A stretch of DNA of 62,138 bases from Herbidospora yilanensis (GTDB lineage: Bacteria > Actinomycetota > Actinomycetes > Streptosporangiales > Streptosporangiaceae): contig NZ_BBXE01000049.1 of assembly GCF_001570565.1 (NCBI RefSeq), positions 1 through 62,138 of the forward strand, written 5' to 3'. Shown here one piece after another: positions 35,616 to 47,791 of the stretch; the stretch's first letter is position 1, and each line of letters starts with the position of its first letter. The position numbers and the translations under genes are program-made. The notes below the pieces were generated by a model. That model was not told where the DNA came from, did not search any database, and saw nothing but the letters and a program-made list of their open reading frames with translations.

Positions 35616-35674
35616 GGTGAGAAGAACCCTTCGGGGAAGACGGCAACGTCAGAGAGCCGCGCTGAACTTCGTGT

Positions 35675-36241
35675 TCAGGCGGCGAGGAGGCTGACGGTGC
35701 CGGGAGGCCCCCGGCGGCTGATCTCGTGTCGGAGGGACGCCGACGCCGGGATGACGACCCGGTCGGCGGGCACGGCCACCTGCGGATGGGCGGGCTCGAC
35801 CGCCACGCGCAGCAACAGCAGGAGGCGGACTTCGAGCCGGCGCAGCAGCGCCCACAGGAGCGCCTCGCCGCGCGCCAGCCACAGGGCCGTGAGCCCGGCC
35901 GCCCACGCGTGGGTGAGCAGCATGCTCAGGCTGGGCAGCAGCGTGGTCGCGTGGTGGTGCCCGGCCGTCATCGGCTCGACGGTGTGGGCGTAGGAGAACA
36001 GCAGGTGCAGCACGGCCTGGCAGCCCGCCAGCGCCGGGAAGATCACCCGGGCCGACCGTTCGCGCCCCGCCAGGGCGACCCCGACGAGGAACGAGAGGGT
36101 CAGCGCCACCAGCACCGCCGTCGCGGTGGTCGACCCGCCCGCCCAGGCGTGCGCGCCCACGCTCAGCACGACCGAGACCGTCGCGAAGACGGCGGCCCGG
36201 ACGACGCGGAAGGGCGTCGATGCTGAGGTGGCGCTAGTCAT
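35675..36241 (-). CDS. Membrane protein of copper cluster, unknown function
   Basis: 188 residues, four or five helices (FATVSVVLSVGAHAWAGG; TAVLVALTLSFLVGVAL; VIFPALAGCQAVLHLLFSY; MLLTHAWAAGLTALWLA) with a His-rich loop TAGHHHATTLLP and a conserved H in LHLLF. Proteins of this shape recur next to PCuAC and YcnI genes in actinobacteria. A role in copper handling is inferred from the neighbourhood and the histidines. Confidence 0.7.
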   Translation of the reverse strand: MTSATSASTPFRVVRAAVFATVSVVLSVGAHAWAGGSTTATAVLVALTLSFLVGVALAGRERSARVIFPALAGCQAVLHLLFSYAHTVEPMTAGHHHATTLLPSLSMLLTHAWAAGLTALWLARGEALLWALLRRLEVRLLLLLRVAVEPAHPQVAVPADRVVIPASASLRHEISRRGPPGTVSLLAA

Positions 36242-36528
36242 GGCGCGGTCATCATTGCACGGCGTACGGCCGTCTCCCAATACGCCCCGGTCCGGCGAGT
36301 GCGGAAAGAACGGCACGACCGCCGGGAACCAAACCGGGGCCGGCCACGACTCCTCTGTCGGAGCCCTGCCTTCGCCGGCGTCGAGGAGACGTCGATCGAG
36401 GTGCGGCGGGTCACCGCGTTCGAGGACATCGAGCCGGACCTGACCACGTAGCGCAGCGGCGCATCAGGGCGGCGCCGCGCGTCCAGAGCGACGAGGTCGT
36501 GCGGCTGCTCTGAGGAACACCGCGTGCT
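36242..36528. other. Intergenic stretch with unidentified coding-like scraps
   Basis: 287 bp between the copper cluster and the TetR gene. A short plus-strand frame ending near 36450 (VRRVTAFEDIEPDLTT) looks coding-like but I cannot match it. No intact gene. Confidence 0.35.
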
Positions 36529-37185
36529 CTATCGGGCCAGGCGGTCCAGCAGTTCGCCGAGCAGCGCGCGTTCGCCGGGGGTGAGGTCGCCCGGGTCGTC
36601 GCCGACCAGCGCACGCAACGTCAGCGCGGCGCTCGCACGGGTCGCGGGGGCGTCGGCGGAGGGCGTGTGCAGGACTCCGGCCAGCGCGGCCTCGCGGACG
36701 CGTCCGGACAGCCCGAAGTCCGGCTCCGGCTGGCTGATCAAGGTGAGCGTGATGCCGACGTTGGCGGCGAGCACCTGTTCGGCGGCGTCGTCCGCCGGCA
36801 CCTTGAGCAGGCCCTGGGCGGCGGCGGCGGTCAGCCGCTCGCGCAACGCGGCGTGCGCGGGAGCGGTGACGGCGCAGGGCTTTCCCGGCTCGGCGCGGCC
36901 GTAAAGCAGCCCGTAGAACGACGGGTGCTCCAGCCCGAACCGCACGTGCCTGTCCCAGCCCTCGCGCAGGTCCTCCAGCGGGTCGCCAGAGCTCTCGACC
37001 GCCGTGTACTGGGTGAAGCCGTGGTTCACCACGGCGTCGATCAGGCCCTGCTTGCTGCCGAAGTGGTGGTACAGCGTCGGGGCCTGCACCCCGGCGCGTT
37101 CGCACACCGCCCTCGTGGACACCGTGCCGCCGCCCTCCAGCAACTCCGCCGCGGCGAGCAGGAGTCGATCCCGTGCATTCTGCAT
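36529..37185 (-). CDS. TetR-family regulator
   Basis: 218 residues. DNA-binding part: ARDRLLLAAAELLEGGGTVS then RAVCERAGVQAPTLYHHFGSK. The long C-terminal ligand domain is of the common actinobacterial type. Divergent from the SDR gene at 37244; a perfect 14-bp palindrome lies between them, within flanking CTATAG repeats. Confidence 0.9.
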   Translation of the reverse strand: MQNARDRLLLAAAELLEGGGTVSTRAVCERAGVQAPTLYHHFGSKQGLIDAVVNHGFTQYTAVESSGDPLEDLREGWDRHVRFGLEHPSFYGLLYGRAEPGKPCAVTAPAHAALRERLTAAAAQGLLKVPADDAAEQVLAANVGITLTLISQPEPDFGLSGRVREAALAGVLHTPSADAPATRASAALTLRALVGDDPGDLTPGERALLGELLDRLAR

Positions 37186-37187
37186 GC

Positions 37188-37230
37188 TTGCTATAGTAGC
37201 TCATGTAGCGCTACATTGCCCGCTATAGCG
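37188..37230. promoter_or_regulatory. TetR operator region
   Basis: Perfect palindrome ATGTAGCGCTACAT at 37203-37216, flanked by GCTATAGTAGC on the left and CGCTATAGCG (37221-37230, itself palindromic) on the right. The whole TetR/SDR divergent region is dyad sequence. Confidence 0.75.
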
Positions 37231-37243
37231 AGAGGAGAAGTCC

Positions 37244-38074
37244 ATGAGGACTTGGTTCATCACCGGCGGGACGCCCGGAGGGTTCGGCCTGGTCTATGCC
37301 GAGGCCGCACTGAAACAGGGCGATCAGGTGGCAGTGACCGCGCGTCGGCCCTCTGAACTGCAGGAATGGGCTGAACCGCACGGCGACCGTGTGCTGGTTC
37401 TCCAGCTCGATGTCACCGATGCCGAGCAGGTGCGCGCGGCGGTCAAGACGGCCGAGGAGCGGTTCGGCGGAATCGACGTACTCGTCAACAACGCGGGCCG
37501 TGGCTGGTTCGGCTCGGTCGAGGGCGCCCCTGACGAGACGATCCGCCGCACGTTCGACCTCAACCTGTTCGCCGTGGTCGAGGTGATACGCGCGGTCCTG
37601 CCGGGTATGCGGGCACGCGGCGACGGCTGGATCGTGAACATGTCGTCGGTGGCGGGCCTCGTCGGCGCACAGGGGTTCGGCTACTACTCGGCGGCGAAGT
37701 TCGCGCTCGAAGGACTGTCGGAGACACTGCGCCAGGAAGTGGAGCCGTTCGGTGTGCGCGTGCTCGTCGTAGAGCCGGGAGCGTTCCGCACCAAGGCTTA
37801 CGCCGGCTTCCAGGACGAACCCGTCAACGAAACCGTCGACGCCTACGTGCCGATGGTCGAGGGCGTCAAAGCGGCGTTCGTGGCACACGACGGCAAGCAG
37901 GAGGGTGACCCCGTACGCGGAGTGCAGGCCGTGATCAGCGCGATGAACGCACCCGTTCCGCCGCAGCGGATCGTGCTCGGCAACTCCGGCTACGACGTCG
38001 TCGTCGCGATGCACGAGAACGCACTCGCGGAACTGCGCGCGAACGAAGAGCTCTCACGCGGCGCGGACTTCTAA
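37244..38074 (+). CDS. Short-chain dehydrogenase/reductase
   Basis: 276 residues. Cofactor motif TGGTPGGFGLVYAEAAL (an unusual version of TGxxxGxG), NNAG in VLVNNAGRGWFG, the catalytic YxxxK in GYYSAAKFALEG, and a preceding Ser in NMSSVAG. Reaction: NAD(P)-dependent oxidation or reduction of an unknown alcohol/ketone. GAGGAG precedes the ATG. Regulated with the divergent TetR gene. Confidence 0.9.
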   Translation: MRTWFITGGTPGGFGLVYAEAALKQGDQVAVTARRPSELQEWAEPHGDRVLVLQLDVTDAEQVRAAVKTAEERFGGIDVLVNNAGRGWFGSVEGAPDETIRRTFDLNLFAVVEVIRAVLPGMRARGDGWIVNMSSVAGLVGAQGFGYYSAAKFALEGLSETLRQEVEPFGVRVLVVEPGAFRTKAYAGFQDEPVNETVDAYVPMVEGVKAAFVAHDGKQEGDPVRGVQAVISAMNAPVPPQRIVLGNSGYDVVVAMHENALAELRANEELSRGADF

Positions 38075-38295
38075 GCCCGTCGCCGGAAGTCGTGTCTCCA
38101 ACTCGCGGGAGCCGACCTTGCCGCGAACGCGAGGAGCCTCGCCGGAGTGGATCGAGTCACCACACGCAACCGACCCGGCGAAGCCTTCATCAGTATGCGC
38201 CCCGCGCATGTCCATGCCGACTTGACCCCTGCTCGGCACCTCGGGCTGGTCACCGCGGCGCATCGTCATCGTGCCCCTGAGGTGCTGCGGGGACA

Positions 38296-38321
38296 TGCCA
38301 GGACGCGCCCGCGTCCTGGCA
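38296..38321 (+). terminator. 12-bp inverted repeat between SDR and SnoaL-like genes
   Basis: TGCCAGGACGCG / CGCGTCCTGGCA with only two bases between the arms. It lies 222 bp after the SDR stop and 24 bp before the next ATG, so it may be a terminator or an attenuator. The rest of 38075-38344 shows no convincing gene. Confidence 0.55.
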
Positions 38322-38344
38322 CCCGAGAAGACCGGAGAGCAGAA

Positions 38345-38668
38345 ATGAACGACCTCACCCTTCCCGATGCTGTCGCGAACTTCATCGCGGCCACCAACGC
38401 GCACGACGCGAACGCGCTGGCCGCGGTCTTCGGCGACGAGGCCACCGTGCGCGATGACGGGACGACCTACAGCGGCGAGGCCGAGATCCGCGAGTGGATC
38501 CAGGGGCACCTGATCAACCCCAAGATCGTGATCACGCCGACCTCGTTCGCGGGCGACCGTCTGGTGGCCTCCGGGGACGGCGAGTTCCCCGGCGGGCCTC
38601 TGTCCTTCGCGTTCGTGTTCGGCATCAAGGACGACCAGGTCACCGACCTCGCGATCGACCCCGTCTGA
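38345..38668 (+). CDS. Small SnoaL-like / NTF2-fold protein
   Basis: 107 residues. PDAVANFIAATNAHDANALA, AVFGDEATVRDDGTTYSG and GEAEIREWIQGHL match SnoaL-like domains; the C-terminus AFVFGIKDDQVTDLAIDPV is the last strand. Function unknown; it may work with the SDR just upstream. GGAG lies 9 bp before the ATG. Confidence 0.8.
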   Translation: MNDLTLPDAVANFIAATNAHDANALAAVFGDEATVRDDGTTYSGEAEIREWIQGHLINPKIVITPTSFAGDRLVASGDGEFPGGPLSFAFVFGIKDDQVTDLAIDPV

Positions 38669-38722
38669 AGGCTGCCCCGGTCATGAACAGGGACCGGGCA
38701 TGGATCAAAACGACGAGCGCCC

Positions 38723-38960
38723 GTGATGCGACGAGGCGAGCTGACCGACAAGGCCCGGCAACGGATCGAGCCCCTGCTGCCCGCGACGGACGGCAGGGAC
38801 GGCCCTGGCGTGATCACCACGAGGTCATCAACGGGATCTCGTGGCGGTTGCGGCGTCTGGAAGAGGCCGAGCGGGAGACCCAGGCGGTGCTGGAAATCCG
38901 CACCCGCGTGCTGGGAGCCCGGCCCGCGTTGACGGTCCCAGCGCGGCCGTCGCCCGTTCG
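38723..38960 (+). pseudogene. IS5-family transposase scar fused to a TPR fragment
   Basis: MRRGELTDKARQRIEPLLPA is the start of an IS5-type transposase; about 20 codons on, the frame shifts and continues as GRPWRDHHEVINGISWRL, the next block of the same protein. It then joins LEEAERETQAVLEIRTRVLG, a tetratricopeptide repeat of the NB-ARC/TPR kind. This is a recombination scar, not an active element. Confidence 0.7.
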
Positions 38961-38976
38961 TCATCTCCGGCGGTGT

Positions 38977-39450
38977 TCACGGCGACGACGGTTTCCAGCA
39001 CAACAAGGGGTCGGGGTGGTCGGCGAAGCCGAGGTCGCGGTAGAGGGGTTCGGCCTGCCGTGAGGCCGTCAGGTCGACGCGCACGGCGTCGCGTTCGCGG
39101 AACCAGCCGAGCAGTCCGAGCAGGATGGCCCGGCTGTGCCCGCGCCGCCGGTGGGCCGGGTCGGTGACCATGCCGATGACGTGGCCGATCCGCCCGTTGC
39201 GGGAGTGGGGGCCGGGGAACCACTGCTCGACGGTGCCGATGCCGCAGGCGGCCAGGCCGGTGTCGGCGTCCACGACCAGGATCCGGCAGTCGGGTTCGGC
39301 CAGCTTCCGGCCGAAAACCCGGGCGAGAGCGGCCCGCCAGTCGTCGGCGGGGTCGGCGGGAGAGAAGAACTCACCGCCGAGGTCGTCGAAGAGCAGCGCC
39401 CTCAGCCGGACGAGTTCGGGAATGTCATGCCTTGTTGCCGTTCGTACCAT
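38977..39450 (-). CDS. GNAT-family N-acetyltransferase
   Basis: 157 residues. RTATRHDIPELVRLRALLF starts the fold, and the acetyl-CoA motif is GMVTDPAHRRRGHSRAILL; the end LYRDLGFADHPDPLLCWK is the usual last strand. Substrate unknown. The conserved R/QxxGxG/A is RRRGHS, close to canonical. Confidence 0.88.
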   Translation of the reverse strand: MVRTATRHDIPELVRLRALLFDDLGGEFFSPADPADDWRAALARVFGRKLAEPDCRILVVDADTGLAACGIGTVEQWFPGPHSRNGRIGHVIGMVTDPAHRRRGHSRAILLGLLGWFRERDAVRVDLTASRQAEPLYRDLGFADHPDPLLCWKPSSP

Positions 39451-39476
39451 GACGTCCAGGCTGCTGTAATGAGCTG

Positions 39477-39995
39477 GTGCACCTCAACCCTTACGGCGCG
39501 GACGTGGTGAATTTCGCCGCGGGCCTGGCCAACCACCCTCCGGCCACCGCCGGGGAGCTCGCCGACCGCTGCCGCGCGGCCGGGCTGGTGCTGGAACTGC
39601 CCGTCGAGGCCGCCGACCTCGACCGCACCCGCGCCGTCGTCGACCAGTGGACGAGGGTCGTCGACGCCCCGACCGAGCGGGAGAAGGCAGACCTGGTCAA
39701 CGACATGCTGGCCCGCTCGGCCGCCTATCCCCGCCTCACCGACCACGCCCGCGGATGGCACCTGCACTACCGCGACGACCGGCAGCCGCTCGGCGCCGTG
39801 CTGTTCGCGCTGATCTCCGTGGGCACGGCGATGCACCTGGTCAACCGGGGCATGGACCGGCTCGGCCGGTGCGCCGTGGAGGGCTGCGACCAGATCTTCG
39901 CCGACACCTCCCGCACCGCCCGCCGGCGCTACTGCTCCCAGCCGTGCGCCAACCGCGACGCGGTCCGCCGCCACCGCGCCCGCACCCTGGCGTGA
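39477..39995 (+). CDS. CGNR zinc-finger domain regulator-like protein
   Basis: 172 residues. An N-terminal ABATE-like stress-associated part is followed by a C-terminal zinc finger, RCAVEGCDQIFADTSRTARR then RYCSQPCANRDAVRRHRAR. The usual CGNR signature reads CANR here. Such proteins are probably transcriptional regulators. GTG start, 27 bp from the divergent GNAT gene. Confidence 0.85.
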   Translation: MHLNPYGADVVNFAAGLANHPPATAGELADRCRAAGLVLELPVEAADLDRTRAVVDQWTRVVDAPTEREKADLVNDMLARSAAYPRLTDHARGWHLHYRDDRQPLGAVLFALISVGTAMHLVNRGMDRLGRCAVEGCDQIFADTSRTARRRYCSQPCANRDAVRRHRARTLA

Positions 39996-40098
39996 CCGGC
40001 GGCGCCGCTCAGGCTCGTTTCGCGTACCAGCGCCCGCTTGATCTCCGCGTCCGAGAGCGGCGAACCCGCCGGCACCAGAGTCATGAGACTGCACGAAC

Positions 40099-40135
40099 CA
40101 GTGGAGCCGGTCGCCTCGGGCGGCCGGCTCCACTG
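40099..40135 (-). terminator. Hairpin terminator after ThuA-DUF1080 gene
   Basis: 12-bp perfect stem CAGTGGAGCCGG / CCGGCTCCACTG with a 13-nt loop, 18 bp beyond the stop codon at 40153. Confidence 0.85.
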
Positions 40136-40152
40136 TTTGCCTCACGGGTTGA

Positions 40153-41962
<1,810 letters not shown>

Positions 41963-41993
41963 ACCGATGGTTTTCGAGCTGGGGCGCAGGGCC

Positions 41994-44813
41994 TCAGACG
42001 CGGGTCCACTTCTGGTTGGACCCGCCGTTGCAGGTCCAGATGCGCGCCTTGGTGCCGTTGGCGGTGCCGTTCACCTCAAGGCACTTGTTGGCGCCCACGG
42101 CGGTCATGCTGCCGTCGGAGTTCAGGCGCCACTTCTGGTTGTTCTGGCCGTTGCAGTCCCAGATGAGGACCGCGGTGCCGTCGGCCGTGCCGGCGCCGCT
42201 CACGTCCAGGCACTTGTTGCCGTACACCCGCAGCTCGCTCGCGGCGTTGCTGGTCCACGACTGGTTGGTCTGGCCGTTGCAGTCCCAGATCTGGGCCAGC
42301 GCGCCGTTGGTCGTCGACGCGCCGTTGACGTCCAGGCACCGGTTGGATCCGGTGCCCCGCAGCGCGCCCGTCCAGCCGGTCGAGGGGGTGCCGGTGGCGA
42401 AGGTGAAGGAGTCCACGTCGAACAGGTAGCCCGACCCGGTCGCCCCGCGGAAGACGAGGTACAGCGTCGCGGCCCCGGACGGCGCGCCGCTGAGGGTCGC
42501 CGAGACGTTGGCGAAGGTCTCCCAGCTTCCGGTGGCGGCCACGGTGGCCGTGCCCAGCAGCGTGCCCGTGGCCGAGCCCGCCCGGACCTCGATCCGGCCG
42601 CCCACGCCCGCCGAGGAGACCCGCGCGGTGAAGGTCGTGGCGTTGCTCAGGTTGTACGGCTGGAAGGAGATCCAGTCGCCGTCGTCGACGAAGCCCACCG
42701 TCTTGCCGCCCTCGGCGACGGTCTTGTCGGCCGTCTGCACGCCCTGCTGGGCGCCGAAGTGCTCGGCCTGGCGGAGCCTCGGCTGGAGCGTCCGGGTGCT
42801 CGTCGAGGTCAGGCTGCCGTTGTCGGTGTAGGAGGCCGTGAAGACGCCGAAGATGTTCGCCGCCGAGTCGTGCTCACCGTCGACCGGCACCGCGATGGTG
42901 CCGCTGCACCCGGTCCTGGAGGTGATCTGGTGAGCGTGGCTGTCGTGGCCCAGGAAGTAGGTGACCGACACCCGCGAGCAGTCGATCGTGCCGTCCTCCG
43001 GGTCGCTGACCGAGACCTGGTAGGACACGGTGTCGCCGAAGGAGAAGAGCTGGCCGTCGCCGGGGGTGGTGAGCGTGACCGACGGGGCGGTGTTGCCGAC
43101 CGTCACGTTGACGCTCGCGCTGCCGGTCAGGCCCTGCGGGTCGCGGACGGTGAGCGTCGCGGTGTAGGCGCCGTTGGCGGTGTAGGTCTTGCTCGGGTTG
43201 GCCGAGGTGGAGGTGGTGCCGTCGCCGAAGTTCCACGAGTACGTCAGCGCGCCGCCCTCGGGGTCGGAGCTGCCCGACGAGGAGAAGTTCACCGTCAGCG
43301 GGGCCGCCCCGGAGGTCTTGTCGGACGAGGCCCGCGCGATCGGGTTGCGGTTGGCCTGGCCGATGTACTCGACCCGGTAGAGGGCCTGGTTGTTGCTGCC
43401 GGTGCCGTAGTCGAGCACGTACAGCGCCCCGTCGGGGCCGAAGGCCATGTCCATCACCTGCGTGCCCGACCAGGGGAACGCGGAGATCTCGCCGTAGCCG
43501 CCGGAGGAGGTCACCTCGATGGCCTTGATCCAGCGGCGGCCGTACTCGCCGGCGAAGAAGCGGCCGTTGAGCGCCTGGGGGAACTTGACGCTGGAGTTCA
43601 GGTTCGCGTCGTACCGGTAGACCGGGCCGCCCATCGGCGACTCGGAGCCGGAGCCGAACTCGGGCGGCGAGCCGGCGTCACCGGCGTACCTGATCCACGC
43701 CGGCTTGGCCGCGGGGAGCGTGGTCAGGCCGGTGTTGCGGAAGGAGTTGTTGGTCGCCCCGCCGGAGCAGTTGTACTTGCTCCCGGTGCTGTTGCTGGCG
43801 AAGTTCCACTCGTTGTAGGTCTCGCTGGTGGAGTTGCTTCCCGTGCAGTACGGCCAGCCGTAGAAGCCGGGGCCGGTGACCCGGTTGAACTCCACCTGGC
43901 CGCTCGGGCCGCGGTTGGAGTTGGACGACCCGGCGTCGGGGCCGTAGTCGCCGAGGTAGACGACGCCGGTCGCCTTGTCGACGCTCATCCGGAACGGGTT
44001 GCGGAAGCCCATCGCGTAGATCTCGGGCCGGGTGTTCGCCGTCCCCGGCGCGAACATGTTGCCGCTGGGGATCGTGTAGGTGCCGTCGGCCTGGGGCTTG
44101 ATCCGCAGGAGCTTGCCGCGCAGGTCGTTGCTGTTGGCCGCGGAGCGCTGGGCGTCGTACTGCGGGTTGCGGTTGGTGCGCTCGTCGAGCGGCGAGTAGC
44201 CGCTCGACTCGAACGGGTTGGTGTCGTCGCCGGTGGTCAGGTAGAGGTTCCCCTGGGCGTCGAAGTCGATGTCGCCGCCGACGTGACAACACTGGCCCCG
44301 GTCGTTGGCGACCCGCAGGACCACCTTCTCGCTGGAGGTGTTGAGGGTGTCGTCGGAGTTGAGGGTGAACCTGGACAGGTACAGTTCACCCTTCCACGCG
44401 TCGAACTGCGACTGGGTGCCGGTGGCGGGCGCGTCGCCGCTCGGGGTGCTCAGCCGGGGCGAGTAGTAGAGCCAGACGTACCGGTTGGTGGCGAAGCCGG
44501 GGTCGACCGCCACCCCCTGGAGGCCCTCCTCGTCGTGGGAGTAGACGTTGAGCCGGCCGGCCACCTTGGTGTTGCCGTTGACGTCGGTCACGCGGACCGT
44601 GCCGTCGCGGGCGGTGTGGATGACCGAGCGGTTCGGCATCACGGCCAGTGACATCGCCTCGCCCAGCTCGTTGCCGCCGGAGGCGAGCGGCACCTGCTGG
44701 TAGTCGGAGGGCGAGATGGTCAGCGCGTTCGCCGGGGAGGCGGTGAGCGCGACGACCGCCGGCGCGATGAGCGCCATCGTGGTCAGCATTCTGAGCCACG
44801 GACGTCGGGACAT
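41994..44813 (-). CDS. Secreted PQQ-dependent sugar dehydrogenase-like protein with PKD, CBM6 and lectin
   Basis: 939 residues. Signal peptide to about ANA. The beta-propeller (about 35-475) has the soluble glucose/sorbosone dehydrogenase pattern: HTARDGTVRVTDVNG, EEGLQGVAVDPGF, CCHVGGDIDFDAQGNLYL, GDDTNPFES, EIYAMGFRNPFRMSVD. A PKD domain (NPIARASSDKTSGAAPLTVN), a second Ig-like domain, a CBM6-like module and a three-repeat ricin lectin follow. Reaction by family: PQQ-dependent oxidation of a sugar. ATG 44813 is chosen, with AGGAAGGA 8 bp upstream; the frame runs on to 44885 without support. Contains the unusual vicinal CC in GQCCHVGG, common in this subgroup. Confidence 0.88.
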   Translation of the reverse strand: MSRRPWLRMLTTMALIAPAVVALTASPANALTISPSDYQQVPLASGGNELGEAMSLAVMPNRSVIHTARDGTVRVTDVNGNTKVAGRLNVYSHDEEGLQGVAVDPGFATNRYVWLYYSPRLSTPSGDAPATGTQSQFDAWKGELYLSRFTLNSDDTLNTSSEKVVLRVANDRGQCCHVGGDIDFDAQGNLYLTTGDDTNPFESSGYSPLDERTNRNPQYDAQRSAANSNDLRGKLLRIKPQADGTYTIPSGNMFAPGTANTRPEIYAMGFRNPFRMSVDKATGVVYLGDYGPDAGSSNSNRGPSGQVEFNRVTGPGFYGWPYCTGSNSTSETYNEWNFASNSTGSKYNCSGGATNNSFRNTGLTTLPAAKPAWIRYAGDAGSPPEFGSGSESPMGGPVYRYDANLNSSVKFPQALNGRFFAGEYGRRWIKAIEVTSSGGYGEISAFPWSGTQVMDMAFGPDGALYVLDYGTGSNNQALYRVEYIGQANRNPIARASSDKTSGAAPLTVNFSSSGSSDPEGGALTYSWNFGDGTTSTSANPSKTYTANGAYTATLTVRDPQGLTGSASVNVTVGNTAPSVTLTTPGDGQLFSFGDTVSYQVSVSDPEDGTIDCSRVSVTYFLGHDSHAHQITSRTGCSGTIAVPVDGEHDSAANIFGVFTASYTDNGSLTSTSTRTLQPRLRQAEHFGAQQGVQTADKTVAEGGKTVGFVDDGDWISFQPYNLSNATTFTARVSSAGVGGRIEVRAGSATGTLLGTATVAATGSWETFANVSATLSGAPSGAATLYLVFRGATGSGYLFDVDSFTFATGTPSTGWTGALRGTGSNRCLDVNGASTTNGALAQIWDCNGQTNQSWTSNAASELRVYGNKCLDVSGAGTADGTAVLIWDCNGQNNQKWRLNSDGSMTAVGANKCLEVNGTANGTKARIWTCNGGSNQKWTRV

Positions 44814-44928
44814 GCGGTGTTCCTTCCTGACAAAGGAGAAGTCAGGGCAAGGCGCGCGCCGCCACGCTGTTGCCGGGAGGGTCATGCTTCTCGTGCCCGG
44901 AGGTGTGCCGCCTCGGGAGCATCGCTAC

Positions 44929-44970
44929 CTATTACGTTCAGACGGCCCCTGATCGTCAAGGGCTTAAGCC
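44929..44970 (-). promoter_or_regulatory. Promoter of PQQ-dehydrogenase gene with palindrome
   Basis: On the minus strand TTGACG (44959-44954), a 19-bp spacer and TAATAG (44934-44929). Immediately upstream of the -35 is the 10-bp palindrome GGCTTAAGCC (44961-44970), a place where an activator could bind. Confidence 0.5.
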
Positions 44971-45073
44971 TGCTTATTTCTTCGACCATCCGACCGGGTG
45001 CCGATCCGGAAGTGTGGTCGATCCTCGGTGAGCTGCGAATATCACCTCAGCGGCCGGGATACGCGCCGGAAAT

Positions 45074-46722
<1,649 letters not shown>

Positions 46723-46731
46723 CGGAGCGTG

Positions 46732-46768
46732 CCCCGGGGGGTGGCCGCGTGACGGCCGCCCCCCGGGG
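46732..46768. terminator. Bidirectional terminator
   Basis: CCCCGGGGGG / CCCCCCGGGG stem with an inner TGGCC...GGCC dyad, between the convergent GH54 gene (ends 46722) and lipoprotein gene (ends 46769). Confidence 0.8.
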
Positions 46769-47275
46769 TCACCCCGCCTTCGCCTGCTCACGGGCGGCCT
46801 CGCCGATCGCGGCGAGGTCGTCTCCCGAGCCGCTGACGACGACCAGATGGTCGTCGGTGAACACGGCGACGTCGGTCGTTCCGCCGCGCTCCACCACGTT
46901 GGCCGGGCCGGGCCGCGCCTCCACCTTCCCCGCCGAGGAGCACTCGGCGTAGAAGCGCTTGAAGGTCTGGACGACGTCCGTGCCGGACACCACGACCTCC
47001 GAGACCGACGCCCCGCCGGCCGACTCGAACACCCGGAACCGCACCCGGGCGTCGCCCGGGGCGATGCTCCGTCTCCCGCACGGCACCAGCGCCTCCTCCA
47101 GGTCGGCCCAGCGGGTGTCGCCGGTCGGGCCGTTCGTCCAGGGGCCGCCGGGCAGTTGCGACGCGTCGAGGAGCACCTGCGGCTCCGCCGGGCCGGCCGC
47201 GACCGGCCCGCCCTCCCCGGTGCAGCCGGACAACCCGGCCACCGCTACCGCGGCGACGAGCGCCCATCGGCTCAT
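46769..47275 (-). CDS. Lipoprotein, unknown function (last gene of SARP cluster)
   Basis: 168 residues. Lipobox LSGC after a short signal, then a sensor-like domain (DASQLPGGPWTNGPTGDTRW; RVFESAGGASVSEVVVSGTD; ECSSAGKVEARPG) resembling the PknH-sensor-like lipoproteins common in actinobacteria, though I cannot confirm that. It starts 4 bp inside the preceding MauE-like gene (ATGA overlap). Two cysteines remain in the mature part, possibly a disulfide made by the cluster's redox proteins. Confidence 0.65.
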   Translation of the reverse strand: MSRWALVAAVAVAGLSGCTGEGGPVAAGPAEPQVLLDASQLPGGPWTNGPTGDTRWADLEEALVPCGRRSIAPGDARVRFRVFESAGGASVSEVVVSGTDVVQTFKRFYAECSSAGKVEARPGPANVVERGGTTDVAVFTDDHLVVVSGSGDDLAAIGEAAREQAKAG

Positions 47276-47772
47276 CTGATCCTCCTTCGAGGGGACGACG
47301 ACGAAACGGACCACACCGACGCCGCGACGACCGCCAGCAGCGCCGCGAACCCGGCCAGGGCCAGATGCGGCAGCCGGACGGACAGGGACCCCGGGACGGG
47401 GACCACACCCGCCGCCATCGCGGCGCTCGCGGCGGCCCACACGGCGCCGACGCCCGCTTTCACCGGGGACACGGGGGTGACCGCGTCGAGGCAGCCGCAC
47501 GGAACCCGGCCGCGCACCCCGAGCAGGACCAGGAGATACCCGGCCAGGGCGGTGTGCCACACCGCCGCCGCCGTCCAGGCGTACCGGCCGGGATCCCCCC
47601 AGACCCAGAACCCGATCGCCGCGCCGCCGACCACCGGTCCGGCCAGGGCGGCGGCGCGGATCACCCGGGAGGGCAGCAGGCCGTGGCCCCGGGTGACCTC
47701 GCCGGCCCCGAGGAAACCGGCCGCCACGAGGAGCAGCGCGCCGGCCAGGGCCACATCGCCGATCAGGATCAT
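47272..47772 (-). CDS. MauE-like membrane protein
   Basis: 166 residues, four membrane helices (VALAGALLLVAAGFLGAG; AALAGPVVGGAAIGFWVW; WHTALAGYLLVLLGV; LALAGFAALLAVVAASVW) with a periplasmic CGC motif (C92, C94, in VPCGCLDAV), the pattern of the MauE/DoxX-like family. MauE is needed for disulfide formation and maturation of the methylamine dehydrogenase light chain. Here a light-chain-like protein and a thioredoxin-like protein are in the same operon. Confidence 0.75.
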   Translation of the reverse strand: MILIGDVALAGALLLVAAGFLGAGEVTRGHGLLPSRVIRAAALAGPVVGGAAIGFWVWGDPGRYAWTAAAVWHTALAGYLLVLLGVRGRVPCGCLDAVTPVSPVKAGVGAVWAAASAAMAAGVVPVPGSLSVRLPHLALAGFAALLAVVAASVWSVSSSSPRRRIR

Positions 47773-47791
47773 CGTTCACCACACCGATCGT

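Noticed and set aside
38075-38344. Possible transposase remnant on the minus strand after the SDR gene
   Set aside because: I could not recognise any transposase motif in the translated frames, so no mobile element is claimed.
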